From contig NZ_BILX01000034.1 in the NCBI RefSeq assembly GCF_004000785.1, positions 1 through 64,000 on the forward strand: DNA of 64,000 nt. Direction: 5' to 3'. A program made the translations under genes and the position numbers. This document shows, piece by piece, positions 1 through 8,445 of this stretch (position 1 is its first letter; each line of letters opens with the position of its first letter). The stretch comes from Paenibacillus ehimensis NBRC 15659. GTDB lineage: Bacteria > Bacillota > Bacilli > Paenibacillales > NBRC-103111. The notes under the pieces were generated by a model, which saw only the letters and a list, made by a program, of their open reading frames with translations, was not told the origin of the DNA and did not search any database.

Positions 1-1450
1 GGGCCGCCGGATCAGCCGCCTGCACGGCGCCCACGCCGCGAAGCGCCTCCACGCGCAGCCGCAGGTCGGCATTGGGCGCGTCCGGCCGGGAACGCAGCAG
101 GTCGCGGTCGCTTAGCAGCGCGGCCAGCTCGCAGGCCAGCCCGCCAAGCCCGAGCGGCACCGCCCGCAGCATCATGTGCGCGAGCCGGGGCGAGACGCCG
201 AGCTCGGCCATGCGGCGGCCGTGCGGGGTAATCGCTCCACTGTCTCCCAGTGCGCCGAGCTGCTTGAGAAGCGCGACCGCCTGACCATAGGCGGCCGCAG
301 GCGGCGGCGTCAGCCAAGCGAGCTGCGCCGGATCGGCGACGCCCCAAACGGCCAGCTCAAGCGCAAGAGCGGCCAGATCCGCTTCCATGATCTCGGGCGC
401 CCGGTGAGGCGCCAGCCGGCGATCCTCCTGCTCCGTCCAGAGCCGGTAGCACACGCCGGGGGCCGTACGTCCGGCGCGCCCGCGGCGCTGGTCCGCCGAG
501 TCCCGCGAGACGGTTACCGTCTCCAGCCGCGTCATGCCCGTTCGAGGGGAGAACCGCGGGACGCGCATCCGGCCGCCGTCGACGACGATGCGCACCCCTT
601 CTACGGTCAAGCTCGATTCGGCGATGGAGGTCGCGAGCACGACCTTGCGCTGCCCCGGCACGCTCGGCGCGATGGCCGCATCCTGCTCCCCTTGAGCAAG
701 CTGCCCGTACAGCGGAGCGATCCGTACCTGCGGACCGAATCCCGCTTCAAGCAGCAGCCGTTCCACGCGCCGAATTTCCCCCGCACCGGGCAAAAACGCC
801 AACAGATCCCCTTCCTCGGCCGCCAGCGCCTGACGGATGCATGCGGCCACCGCCGGCTCCAGCTTCCCTTCCACAGGCTTGCTTAAATACCGCGTTTCCA
901 CGGGATAACTGCGGCCCTCGCTGACCACAACCGGCGCGTCGCGCATCAGCGCGGCAACCGGAGCCGCATCCAGCGTAGCCGACATGACCAGGATGCGCAA
1001 GTCGTCCCGCAGCACCGCTTGCGACTCCAAAGCAAACGCCAAGCCCAGATCCGCATGCAAACTTCGTTCATGGAATTCGTCAAAAATGACGACAGCCACG
1101 TCCTCAAGCGCGGGATCGGCCTGCAGCAGGCGCGTAAGCACGCCTTCCGTCATGACTTCGATGCGCGTTTTCGGTCCGACCTTCGTATCCAGCCGGACCC
1201 GATAGCCCACGGTTTCGCCGACCTGCTCTCCGAGCCGGGCCGCCATGTATCGGGCAGCGGTTCTCGCAGCCAGTCGGCGCGGCTCCAGCATAATTATTTT
1301 GCGCCCGGCCACCCACGGCTCTTCCAGCAGCGCAAGCGGCACGCGGGTCGTTTTGCCTGCGCCGGGCGGCGCGACCAGCACGGCATTCGTATGCTTGCCC
1401 AGCTTCTCCTTCAACTCCGTTAAAACGCGATCTATCGGCAGTTCTCCCAT
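1..1450 (-). CDS. hrpB: ATP-dependent helicase HrpB (5' part; runs off window start)
   Basis: DEAH-box helicase of the HrpB family. The reading frame is open from an ATG at 1450 to the window edge, giving about 483 residues of a family usually near 820, so the C-terminus is missing. Visible motifs are Walker A APPGAGKTT (about residues 27-35), the DEFHERS form of the DEAH box (about 120), MSATLD, and QRRGRAGR (motif VI). Order and spacing fit DExH helicases. The start is supported by GGAGTGA upstream. An extended -10 (TGGTACAAT, 1487-1492) lies about 37 bp before it, so the gene probably has its own promoter. HrpB's physiological substrate is not well defined in Gram-positives. Confidence 0.93.
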   Translation of the reverse strand, partial: MGELPIDRVLTELKEKLGKHTNAVLVAPPGAGKTTRVPLALLEEPWVAGRKIIMLEPRRLAARTAARYMAARLGEQVGETVGYRVRLDTKVGPKTRIEVMTEGVLTRLLQADPALEDVAVVIFDEFHERSLHADLGLAFALESQAVLRDDLRILVMSATLDAAPVAALMRDAPVVVSEGRSYPVETRYLSKPVEGKLEPAVAACIRQALAAEEGDLLAFLPGAGEIRRVERLLLEAGFGPQVRIAPLYGQLAQGEQDAAIAPSVPGQRKVVLATSIAESSLTVEGVRIVVDGGRMRVPRFSPRTGMTRLETVTVSRDSADQRRGRAGRTAPGVCYRLWTEQEDRRLAPHRAPEIMEADLAALALELAVWGVADPAQLAWLTPPPAAAYGQAVALLKQLGALGDSGAITPHGRRMAELGVSPRLAHMMLRAVPLGLGGLACELAALLSDRDLLRSRPDAPNADLRLRVEALRGVGAVQAADPAA

Positions 1451-1486
1451 GTTCGTTCACTCCAACGTACGGCAAATTCGGTTTTT

Positions 1487-1495
1487 ATTGTACCA
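1487..1495 (-). promoter_or_regulatory. Possible extended -10 promoter of hrpB
   Basis: The minus strand reads TGGTACAAT, a TGn-extended -10 element, about 37 bases before the hrpB ATG. No good -35 hexamer is present at 16-18 bases. Confidence 0.4.
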
Positions 1496-1510
1496 CAACC
1501 GCACAAAGAA

Positions 1511-1756
1511 AGCCCCATAACGGGGCTCAGAATGTTGGAAAGTGGTCATATAAAAAATAGAAAAACATACGGAGGTGGGGTATCTACTGAAGGAGCGATA
1601 GCGTTCGCCTTTGTCTGCGGGAAATATCCGCTGCTAAGCGGCTTCAATCAAAGTTTCCCGCTGACAAGAGCGACCGGAAGTAGATACCCCACCCCCTCGT
1701 AACATCTATGGCTTCAATTGATCACTTTCTCAACAACCTCAGCCCCATAACGGGGC
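1511..1756. repeat. Long imperfect palindromic intergenic element (MITE-like or structured RNA)
   Basis: This fills most of the 327-base gap between hrpB and the chromate transporter. The 16-mer AGCCCCATAACGGGGC occurs at 1511-1526 and 1741-1756. Each copy lies exactly 44 bases from an inner inverted repeat (1571-1588 and 1679-1696, 17 of 18 paired, core GGGGTATCTACT). The 44-base spacers are also partly complementary: TGTTGGAAAGTGGTCA on the left against TGTTGAGAAAGTGATCA in the complement of the right. Inside are GCGGGAAA/TTTCCCGC (1617-1624, 1654-1661) and a CCGCT/AGCGG hairpin. Together they form one nested, roughly 246-base fold. There is no ORF. It resembles non-autonomous dispersed elements, but copy number cannot be judged from one window. 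Confidence 0.7.
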
Positions 1757-1777
1757 AATCTTGGGTCACTTCTCGCA

Positions 1778-2314
1778 TTATTGAAAAAAGGCGATTCCAA
1801 GCACGCCCGAGAGAACGATCACCGCGAGCGGATGCAAGCGGTATTTGATCAAGGCGCCCAGACATACCGCCAAAATAATCAGCATTCCGACCGTATGCCA
1901 GCTCATCCAACCGGCCCCGCTTCCCGGCAAGCTGAAGTGGATCGCCGCGTAGACGATCATCCCGGTCACCACCGGCTTCAGCCCGTAGAACGTCGCTTTG
2001 ACCCACTGCCGCTGCTGCATCCGGAAAAAGAACGCGGCGATGATCACAATCATCGCCAGCGACGGCAGCACCATGCCGAGCGTCGACAGGATCGCTCCCG
2101 GAACGCCGGCGGCTTCATAACCGATTAAGGTGGCGCTGTTCGTCGCGATCGGTCCCGGAGCCATCCCGGCCAACGCGACGGTATCCGTAAACTGCCGCTC
2201 CTCCATCCAGCCGTGGAGCAGCACCTCATGCCGGATCAGCGGAATCATCGCATACCCTCCGCCGAACGAGACGAAACCAATTTTAAGAAACACCGCAAAC
2301 AAGCTCCATAGCAT
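1778..2314 (-). CDS. Chromate transporter, CHR single-domain subunit (second of pair)
   Basis: Single CHR-domain membrane protein of about 178 residues. The conserved N-terminal signature FGGGYAMIPLI (about residues 17-27) and the internal MAPGPIATN segment are typical of ChrA-family half proteins. Several hydrophobic segments follow. ATG 2314 is chosen over GTG 2323 because GGGGTGA sits at a usable distance from it. The gene follows the other CHR half by about 15 bases, so the two are co-transcribed, matching the split pairs (Chr3N/Chr3C, B. subtilis ywrB-ywrA) that work as heterodimers. Such pairs are known or proposed to move chromate; the true substrate here is inferred only from family. 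Confidence 0.88.
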   Translation of the reverse strand: MLWSLFAVFLKIGFVSFGGGYAMIPLIRHEVLLHGWMEERQFTDTVALAGMAPGPIATNSATLIGYEAAGVPGAILSTLGMVLPSLAMIVIIAAFFFRMQQRQWVKATFYGLKPVVTGMIVYAAIHFSLPGSGAGWMSWHTVGMLIILAVCLGALIKYRLHPLAVIVLSGVLGIAFFQ

Positions 2315-2329
2315 CACCGTCACCCCGTT

Positions 2330-2980
2330 TCAAATCCCGTCTGCAATAAAGTAATCCGCATATTTATAGCCGTTTCCGGCCGCCGGAGGCTCCTCGTCCT
2401 TAGGTTCGAACGCGCGATAGCCAAGCTTTCGTTTCATGCGGACAAGCAAATGCCCGATCACGAGTCCGATCAAAATAACCAGCATCGGATGCACATGAAA
2501 GACAAGCAGCAGCACGACCGTGAATGCCGCCGTAGCCAGCGTCGTACGGTCAACGATAGAGCTTTTCCCCATGTTGTACGCCGAAATGATAATCAAGGCG
2601 GCAATCGCCGCTTGAATGCCTTGAAAGGCCGCAGCCGCTTTCGGCAGATCGTAGATCTCCCGGAACACAAGACTCAGCAAAAATACGATCAAAAAGGCTG
2701 GCAGCGTCATTCCGCCGACCGCCACCGCCGCCCCCGGCACCCCGGCCAGCCGGTAACCGATGAACGCCGCCGCATTGACGCCTACACCGCCCGGAGCCGA
2801 CCCGGCTATCGATAAGACGCCGCTCATCTCGCCCGGTTCGATCCACCGCCGTTTGCCGACGACCTCCCGTTCCATGACAGGGATCATCGCGTAGCCGCCG
2901 CCGAAGGTGACCGGACTGATTTTGCAGAAGGTCCAAAAAATCGGCCCCAGCGGCCTCAGTTTCTGCATCCATGATTTCAT
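2330..2980 (-). CDS. Chromate transporter, CHR single-domain subunit (first of pair)
   Basis: CHR-domain protein of 216 residues. The signature FGGGYAMIPVMEREVV lies near residues 26-41 and APGGVGVN near 70, followed by repeated hydrophobic stretches and a charged C-terminal tail (about 180-216) absent from its partner. The ATG is preceded by GGGGGGAG. It is the promoter-proximal member of the two-gene chr operon and should pair with the downstream half to build the antiparallel dimer expected of split ChrA proteins. A TATACT -10 lies about 32 bases upstream. No chrB-like or other dedicated regulator is visible beside it. Confidence 0.88.
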   Translation of the reverse strand: MKSWMQKLRPLGPIFWTFCKISPVTFGGGYAMIPVMEREVVGKRRWIEPGEMSGVLSIAGSAPGGVGVNAAAFIGYRLAGVPGAAVAVGGMTLPAFLIVFLLSLVFREIYDLPKAAAAFQGIQAAIAALIIISAYNMGKSSIVDRTTLATAAFTVVLLLVFHVHPMLVILIGLVIGHLLVRMKRKLGYRAFEPKDEEPPAAGNGYKYADYFIADGI

Positions 2981-3011
2981 CTTGCTCCCCCCGTTCGCCG
3001 TTGTCCTTTTA

Positions 3012-3040
3012 AGTATACCTCACTTTAATTCATTTTGGAA
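3012..3040 (-). promoter_or_regulatory. Likely sigma-A promoter of the chr pair
   Basis: The minus strand has TTCCAA, 17 bases, TATACT. The -10 is near consensus and the -35 weak, which would suit an activated promoter. Confidence 0.5.
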
Positions 3041-3201
3041 TAATGTTTTCGTTATCTTGTCTGCAATATCGCCATCCTAAAGCCAAATAGCCGCATAAGA
3101 CAAACTGAACCGTATCGAAACGCTCTTAGTTTAAATCATATTGAAATTATGTGTACAATCTCGATCCGAATACATAGAATTTTAATGCGAACAAGCCCAA
3201 C

Positions 3202-3235
3202 AAAAAAAAGACCCGGATCCTCGATATCCGCGTCT
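3202..3235 (-). terminator. Intrinsic terminator after the ymaF-like gene
   Basis: On the minus strand AGACGCGGAT pairs with ATCCGGGTCT (one internal mismatch), followed by eight T residues. Confidence 0.8.
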
Positions 3236-3312
3236 GAAAATATAACCTTTTGCTGATACTGGCTCACGCCGTCCGGGTTCCGTTCGATGAGCGGCTGAAC
3301 TGCAAAACTACT

Positions 3313-3711
3313 TTACCAGCCCGGAGGCTCGTAGCCGATCCCCGTTCCCGTTGGTCCGGCAAACTTGTGCGAGTGCCTTTTGATCGATAGCACGGTTTTG
3401 TAGTAATTTTCCTTAAACTCGAACGGCTCGTCGTTCGTAAGCGCATCGATCTCATGATAATGGGAGCCGTCCGGCAGCGCGATCGGGGGTCCCGTCATCC
3501 CAATGAAACGGTGAAAGTGACCCATAACGGTGTTCGTATGCCCTTGATACCTGTGCACGTGCCCGTCCGTTCCGTCTCCGTTCGTGGCATAGACGAACAT
3601 CTCGACTCGATGGAGATGCCCCAGCGCTGTGGAGGTCAAGCCTATGAACGGATGGGCATGAGCCGGCGGCAGCGGAACATACGGCACCGGCGGCAGCGGA
3701 CAAACAGACAT
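3313..3711 (-). CDS. YmaF-family histidine-rich protein
   Basis: Protein of 132 residues with regularly spaced H-x-H pairs: HAHPF, GHLHRV, GHVHRY, GHFHRF, SHYHEI and RHSHKF. This is the pattern of the Firmicute YmaF family. It has no signal peptide or membrane segment and begins with a Pro-rich stretch. The repeated His pairs look suited to metal binding, but the family has no established function, so that is inference. The ATG is preceded by GGGGAGGGAG, and a strong terminator follows. It lies downstream of ywbE and a small membrane protein, all in the same direction. Confidence 0.8.
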   Translation of the reverse strand: MSVCPLPPVPYVPLPPAHAHPFIGLTSTALGHLHRVEMFVYATNGDGTDGHVHRYQGHTNTVMGHFHRFIGMTGPPIALPDGSHYHEIDALTNDEPFEFKENYYKTVLSIKRHSHKFAGPTGTGIGYEPPGW

Positions 3712-3780
3712 AAAAGCTCCCTCCCCTTCGCTTTTTTATTCCGGATGCTACAGAATACGCGGGGAGAGGCACGATTATTT

Positions 3781-3999
3781 CTACTCCGGCTTTCCGGCTG
3801 CCGGGTTGACGATTTCCTTGACCCGGCCGACTTGTCCGTCCGTCAAACGCACTTTGATGCCGTGCGGGTGCGTCGCCGAATTCGTCAGCAGATCCTTCAC
3901 GATGCCGCGTGTCAGCTTGCCCGTCCGCTGATCCTGCTTCAGGACGATGAGCACCTCGGCGCCCGGGAGAACGTTCGCTCGCTTGCGTCCGTCGTTCAT
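3781..3999 (-). CDS. ywbE: YwbE-family protein (DUF2196)
   Basis: A 72-residue protein matching the short YwbE family. Characteristic segments are GAEVLIVLKQDQRTGKLTRG and the HPHGIKVRLTDGQVGRVKEI core, which ends in the usual Asn-Pro. The fold is a small basic beta-rich repeat unit of unknown function. The start overlaps the stop of the upstream membrane protein as ATGA, showing tight translational coupling. About 70 bases separate it from the downstream YmaF-like gene. Confidence 0.85.
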   Translation of the reverse strand: MNDGRKRANVLPGAEVLIVLKQDQRTGKLTRGIVKDLLTNSATHPHGIKVRLTDGQVGRVKEIVNPAAGKPE

Positions 4000-4184
4000 C
4001 CGTACTGCTCCGGCAGTTCAAGCCAGCCCTGAAAAATGGCATAATAGAATACGAATGCGCTTACGAGCCCCAGAATCGTAAAGCTGATGGCAAGTCCCTT
4101 TTTTTTCTGAAACAGCCATACGAAAGCCAAGCTGAAAAACGTGCCCATCACAAGCAAGCACAGGATCAAAATAATGGTTGCCAT
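3996..4184 (-). CDS. Small two-helix membrane protein, unknown
   Basis: Protein of 62 residues with two hydrophobic helices (about 2-22 and 30-50) separated by a short basic loop QKKKG, so it is probably an integral membrane hairpin. ATG 4184 is chosen because the segment further upstream is not membrane-like. An AAAGGGG site precedes it, although spacing is long at about 15 bases. The stop overlaps the ywbE start by four bases, so the two are co-translated. I do not recognise a family. Confidence 0.7.
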   Translation of the reverse strand: MATIILILCLLVMGTFFSLAFVWLFQKKKGLAISFTILGLVSAFVFYYAIFQGWLELPEQYG

Positions 4185-4345
4185 AAGCTTCTGTTCAAAC
4201 CCCTTTCGAATCAAACAGTATAGTTTACCCGTTTGCTTACCAAAATACCACAATTTCCACCCGAAAAACACTCCGCTGCCGCGATAACCTTGACAATTTC
4301 ATGAAGCGGCCGCTGCTATACCGCCTTCTCTCCTCCGGGTTTAGC

Positions 4346-4386
4346 CAAAAAAAGAGAGGCGTCCGCTCGGCGGAGACGCGCTCTCT
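4346..4386 (-). terminator. Intrinsic terminator after the cytochrome c gene
   Basis: On the minus strand a GAGAG..CTCTC outer stem encloses GCGTC/GACGC-type pairing, followed by seven T residues. Confidence 0.8.
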
Positions 4387-4390
4387 TCGT

Positions 4391-4738
4391 TTACTTTTTG
4401 GCGGACAGCCATTCCGTCAGCGCCTGAATCTCGGGTTCCTTCAACGTGTTTTTGTAGGAAGGCATCCCTCCGCCGCCGTTTTGAATTTTGGCCGAGATTT
4501 GTTCTTGACTCAGCTTGGCCCCCGTCTTCTGAAGATTGGGTCCAACTTTGCCCGAAAGATCGGCCCCGTGACAGGAGACGCAGTTCGCCTTGTAAATTGC
4601 TTCCGCGTTAGACGCTTCGCCAGCTGCCGTTTTGGAGGGGGCGTTCGCCGGCGCACTGCTTTTGTCCCCGCCGCAAGCCGTTGCAAGTCCGGCTAACAGC
4701 AGCAATCCGATTGCCAATGGCATCCAGGCCTGCTTCAT
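4391..4738 (-). CDS. Lipoprotein cytochrome c (c551/CccB type)
   Basis: A 115-residue monohaem cytochrome. The N-terminus is basic, then hydrophobic, then LATACGG, a lipobox that would anchor the protein outside the membrane. An Ala/Ser linker follows, then the haem site CVSCH and a C-terminal Met ligand candidate in GGGMPSY. Size and layout match the B. subtilis CccB/cytochrome c551 group, which carries electrons in the cell envelope. ATG 4738 is chosen over ATG 4744 and GTG 4750 because AAGGTGG lies eight bases before it. The gene is divergent from the plus-strand FixH-like gene and has its own terminator. Confidence 0.9.
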   Translation of the reverse strand: MKQAWMPLAIGLLLLAGLATACGGDKSSAPANAPSKTAAGEASNAEAIYKANCVSCHGADLSGKVGPNLQKTGAKLSQEQISAKIQNGGGGMPSYKNTLKEPEIQALTEWLSAKK

Positions 4739-4830
4739 GATCATTACCACCTTTGTTTAGAGGAATATTGGAGCTTGATCCGGGATACATATGAAACGAT
4801 ATGACCCGGAAAGGCAGGGATACGGCTGCT

Positions 4831-5259
4831 ATGCCCAACATCGCGTGGCTTCGCCTCTTCGGCCTCGGCGCCGTGATCGTTCTGGGGACTTGGCTCGGTT
4901 TCAGGCAATTCGCCGCCACCTCCCCTCAGTTTCCGCCCGTCTCGGAATTTATCGTAGAAGGCTACCGCATTCAAGTGTCGCTTCATCCGAGCCCGGCCAC
5001 AGCGCTGAAGCCCGGCACGTTTACCGTCACGCTGCGGGACGCAGACGGACGGCCGGTGAGCGGGGCGGCCGGAGCCGCCACCATCTCGATGCCGCAAATG
5101 CTATGCGGCGCAAGCCCCTTTACCCTGACGGAAACGGAAGCCGGCCGCTACGTCGGCGAAGGCATCCCGCTCATGGCGGGCTCGTCCGTGGCCGACGTGT
5201 CGATGACGGCCGGAGACAAATCGCTCCGGGTCCGGTTTCCTTTTGCCGCCGTCCGATGA
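4831..5259 (+). CDS. FixH/YtkA-like membrane-anchored protein
   Basis: This is the only confident plus-strand gene. The 142-residue product has one N-terminal membrane helix (about 5-25) and an extracytoplasmic beta-rich domain. Segments such as YRIQVSLHPSPA, PGTFTVTLRDADGRPV and TLTETEAGRYVGEGIPLMAG are typical of the YtkA-like/FixH domain, which is often linked to copper handling or oxidase assembly. ATG 4831 is preferred to ATG 4801 because a purine-rich GGCAGGGA lies upstream of it. The Met and Cys in the SMPQMLCG segment could bind metal (inference). Neighbours are a cytochrome c, a DsbD-like protein and a copper ATPase. Confidence 0.8.
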   Translation: MPNIAWLRLFGLGAVIVLGTWLGFRQFAATSPQFPPVSEFIVEGYRIQVSLHPSPATALKPGTFTVTLRDADGRPVSGAAGAATISMPQMLCGASPFTLTETEAGRYVGEGIPLMAGSSVADVSMTAGDKSLRVRFPFAAVR

Positions 5260-5380
5260 TATCGGGCGTTTTCCCTGGCCTGCTTCCACTGTAGCGAATC
5301 GTCCCGCGCATGCCTATGACTCCGCCGGGCTATTTTTCGCTTGATTTATGGCCGTTTTGAGGACAATCCTTTACAATTCA

Positions 5381-6067
5381 TCACCAAAGCCAGGGATGGA
5401 TACTGGGAATCCATCCGGCCGCAGCCAAGCCCCGCAGCACGGACTGCACTCCGATCCAGACGGCTACGAATTGGCCGGCCATAGCGGCCTTTCTCCGCAA
5501 CCGCTTGTTCAACTTGCCCGCAAACAGCCCGACGAAAACCAGCGCAGGCACGGTACCCAGACCGAACAGCAGCATAAGCAGCATGCCATGCAGCGGACTT
5601 GCGCTCGCCGCCGCATTCATTTCCATCGCATAGGTCAAGCCGCAGGGGAGGAAGCCGAGCAGCAGACCGCTGACGACCGCGGCCCCGGCCTCCTCCGCCG
5701 TCCGGTACCGGTCCGCAAGCCGCCGGACAAACGGCAGCCGGTGCGGGTCCAGCCTATGCAGCGGGAGGGCGATTCGCCGCAAGGCCCACAGCAAAATAAG
5801 ACAGCCGCCCAATAAGCTCGCTGTCCCCTGCACATTCGCCAGCTTCCCTGCGCCATCGACGAACGAGCCGACCGTGCCCATAAACGCCCCGAGCGCGGCA
5901 TAGGTTGCAATCCGTCCGGCATTGTAAGCCAGAACGGAGCGAAGCGGACTCGTCTTCGCTTGCAGCGCAAAGCCGGAGACGGTTGCGCCGCACATCCCAA
6001 TGCAGTGCGGTGCGCCGAGCAATCCGGCAAGCCAAGCCAGCATCAGATCATGAATGCCGATCGCCAT
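5381..6067 (-). CDS. DsbD-like/TauE-SafE-type membrane protein (COG2836 type)
   Basis: A 228-residue polytopic membrane protein with about six hydrophobic segments. The motifs GAPHCIGMCG (near residues 18-27) and GFLPCGLTYA (near 138-147) are the paired Cys-containing repeats of the DsbD_2 family. Members usually sit with FixI/CcoI copper ATPases and cytochrome oxidase assembly genes and are proposed to take part in copper or thiol transfer across the membrane. The gene lies 38 bases after the copper ATPase in the same direction, so it is probably in one operon. The ATG is preceded by GGCAGGGAAG. Confidence 0.88.
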   Translation of the reverse strand: MAIGIHDLMLAWLAGLLGAPHCIGMCGATVSGFALQAKTSPLRSVLAYNAGRIATYAALGAFMGTVGSFVDGAGKLANVQGTASLLGGCLILLWALRRIALPLHRLDPHRLPFVRRLADRYRTAEEAGAAVVSGLLLGFLPCGLTYAMEMNAAASASPLHGMLLMLLFGLGTVPALVFVGLFAGKLNKRLRRKAAMAGQFVAVWIGVQSVLRGLAAAGWIPSIHPWLW

Positions 6068-6105
6068 TTCTCTTCCCTGCCTTTTACGCCTGAATTGAAG
6101 GAATT

Positions 6106-8328
6106 TTATACCCGTTTCAGCCGAAGCGCGTTAATAATCACCGTCAAAGAGCTTAAAGCCATAGCCGTGCAGGCCATCCACGGCGCCAGATGGCCGCTTA
6201 ATGCCGCAGGAATCGCCAATGCGTTATAGCAAAAAGAGAATCCCATATTCTGGTATATGTTTGTCATCGTCTTTCGGCTGATCCGTACGGCATCGGCAAT
6301 GGCGGTCAAATCGCTTTTTAGCAAGTGCACATCAGCGGCAGCCTTGGCCACATCCGTCCCGTTACCGACGGCTACGCCGATATCCGCTGCCGCGAGGGCC
6401 GGCGCATCGTTAACGCCGTCGCCGACCATGGCCACCCGCTTCCCTTGGCTCTGCAGCCGCCGGATAAGCCCGAGCTTCTGGTCCGGAAGCATATCCGCGT
6501 AATACCGGACATTTCCAAGCCGCTCCGCAATCGCTTTAGCGGCAGAAACATGATCTCCGGTCACCAGCCGGATATCCATTCCCTGCTTTCGGAGCTGCCG
6601 CAGCGCCGATGCCGCCGTCGGACGCAGCGTGTCGGCAAGTGCGACGACCCCGGCCGGTCGGCCGTCCACCGCGACATAGATCAACTGCTTCCCTTGGCTG
6701 CGCAGGGGGCCGGCAACCTTTTCCGTATCCGCAAAAGATATGCCTTGCTCATCCAGCCAACGCCGAGTCCCTGCGACAATCCCGCGTCCGTGCACCTCCG
6801 CCCGAACCCCGCAGCCGGGAACGGCTACGAAGCAGTCGCAATCAGGCACCCGCAATCCCCGTCTCTCGGCCTCTTCGACAACCGCACGCGAGAGCGGATG
6901 CTCGGAGAGCTGCTCCGCGCCCGCGAGCTTGCTCAGCAGCGTGGCCTGCGTTTCGCCTTCCGCAGCGATCACATCGGTCACCTTCGGTGTCCCGAACGTC
7001 ACCGTACCCGTCTTATCGAACAGAAGTATATCCGTTTGATGAAGCCGTTCCAGTGCGGCCCCTTCCTTGTACACGATCCCCTTCTGAGCCGCGCGGCCAG
7101 ATGCAACCAGAATGGATACCGGCGTTGCCAAGCCCAAGGCGCATGGACAAGCAATCAGGAGTACGGCAATGGCCTTCTCCAAAGCCCCGCCCGCAGCACC
7201 CGGCTCGCCCAATCCGTACCAGTACAAAAAGGTGCACACGGCCGCAGCGGCAATGACCGGAACGAACACCGCGGCGATGTTGTCGGCGACGCGCTGAATC
7301 GGTGCCTTCGCATTCTGCGCTTCTTCGACCATCCGAATCATCCGGGCTACCGTGCTTTGACTGCCACTGCGCAGGACGCGGATTTCCAGCACACCGGAAC
7401 CGTTCAAGGCTCCGCCGATGACGCGGTCTCCTTTTCGTTTCTCAACCGGCATGCTTTCCCCGGTGATTAGCGATTCGTCCACCGCAGATGTCCCCTGCGC
7501 CACGATACCGTCGAGCGGCACCCGCTCGCCGGGACGGACGCGGAGCAATTGGCCTTCCTTCAGCATATTTACCGGAACCCGGCGTTCGCCCTCCGGGGTC
7601 AGCATGCAGGCCGTGTCCGCCTGCAACGCATGAAGCTGCCGGAGACTATCCGCCGTGCGCTTCCGGGCGGACGCTTCGATCCATCGGCCAAGCCATACGA
7701 TCGTGATAATCATGGTGCTCGTATCGAAGTAGTACGGGCTGTGGTGCCCGCTTCCTGCCATCGCCTGCCCGGGATGAAACAACAAATAATGACTATACAA
7801 AAAAGCGGTTGACGTGCCCAGTACAATGAGCACATCCATATTCGCGCTTCCGTTTTTCAAAGCTTCGTAGGCCCGGATATAAAAAGGAAGACCGAAACCG
7901 AACTGCACCGGAACGGCAAGCGCCAGCTGAAACCAGGGGTTCGCCAGCAAGTCCGGCACCCAGAGCGAGGAGGAGGCCGCATGATGCGGGACCATCGCCC
8001 AGAAGAAGGGCAGCGTAAAAACAAGCGAAAGCAAAAACAACGCCCGGCAGCGGCCAATTTCCCCGCCGCTATTGCCGTCTGATTTCCCGTCGGCCGGATG
8101 CAGCGGACGGACGCCATATCCGAGCTGCGCAATCCGCGCTTCGACTTCCTCCGTCCGGACCCGCTTCGTATCCAGCAAGACGACGGCCCGCTCCAGAGCG
8201 ATATTGACGCCGACTTCCGCCACGCCCTCCATTTTGCCGACCGCCTTCTCGATGCGTGCGGCGCACGCCGCACACGTCATTCCGGTAATATGCAGCGTAA
8301 TTCGGCTCATATCCGCTTGTCCGCTCAT
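6106..8328 (-). CDS. Copper-translocating P1B-type ATPase (CopA/CcoI-like)
   Basis: Protein of about 740 residues. A single N-terminal heavy-metal domain carries [13 protein letters not shown], followed by membrane helices, the actuator TGES loop, the metal site [12 protein letters not shown], the phosphorylation site [14 protein letters not shown] (the HP locus) and [13 protein letters not shown] with this architecture predicts Cu(I) export. One HMA domain rather than the two of Bacillus CopA, plus DsbD-like, FixH-like and cytochrome c neighbours, suggests a CcoI/CtpA-like role in supplying copper to an oxidase; this is inference. ATG 8328 is chosen for its upstream GGAGTGAG; GTG 8364 has no site. 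No copZ or csoR is adjacent. Confidence 0.9.
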   Translation of the reverse strand: MSGQADMSRITLHITGMTCAACAARIEKAVGKMEGVAEVGVNIALERAVVLLDTKRVRTEEVEARIAQLGYGVRPLHPADGKSDGNSGGEIGRCRALFLLSLVFTLPFFWAMVPHHAASSSLWVPDLLANPWFQLALAVPVQFGFGLPFYIRAYEALKNGSANMDVLIVLGTSTAFLYSHYLLFHPGQAMAGSGHHSPYYFDTSTMIITIVWLGRWIEASARKRTADSLRQLHALQADTACMLTPEGERRVPVNMLKEGQLLRVRPGERVPLDGIVAQGTSAVDESLITGESMPVEKRKGDRVIGGALNGSGVLEIRVLRSGSQSTVARMIRMVEEAQNAKAPIQRVADNIAAVFVPVIAAAAVCTFLYWYGLGEPGAAGGALEKAIAVLLIACPCALGLATPVSILVASGRAAQKGIVYKEGAALERLHQTDILLFDKTGTVTFGTPKVTDVIAAEGETQATLLSKLAGAEQLSEHPLSRAVVEEAERRGLRVPDCDCFVAVPGCGVRAEVHGRGIVAGTRRWLDEQGISFADTEKVAGPLRSQGKQLIYVAVDGRPAGVVALADTLRPTAASALRQLRKQGMDIRLVTGDHVSAAKAIAERLGNVRYYADMLPDQKLGLIRRLQSQGKRVAMVGDGVNDAPALAAADIGVAVGNGTDVAKAAADVHLLKSDLTAIADAVRISRKTMTNIYQNMGFSFCYNALAIPAALSGHLAPWMACTAMALSSLTVIINALRLKRV

Positions 8329-8445
8329 TCGCGTCTCACTCCATTCCGATTGAGGCCCCCGCACCCGGTCATCGTTAAACTATATGGACGAGCGGCGGTT
8401 TTCATGACAAAGAAACGCGGCGCCCCCGAAAAGAAGCGAAGAGGA

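Larger units (their letters stand above)
2981..3312. other. Intergenic gap between ymaF and the chr pair
   Basis: This stretch of about 330 bases holds the terminator of the YmaF-like gene (3202-3235) and the chr promoter (3012-3040). The remaining AT-rich 150 bases show no ORF or clear structure. Confidence 0.6.

Noticed and set aside
1741-1756. The GCCCC/GGGGC hairpin after the chr pair as a simple terminator
   Set aside because: No T run follows on the minus strand, and the hairpin is better explained as the end of the larger palindromic element.
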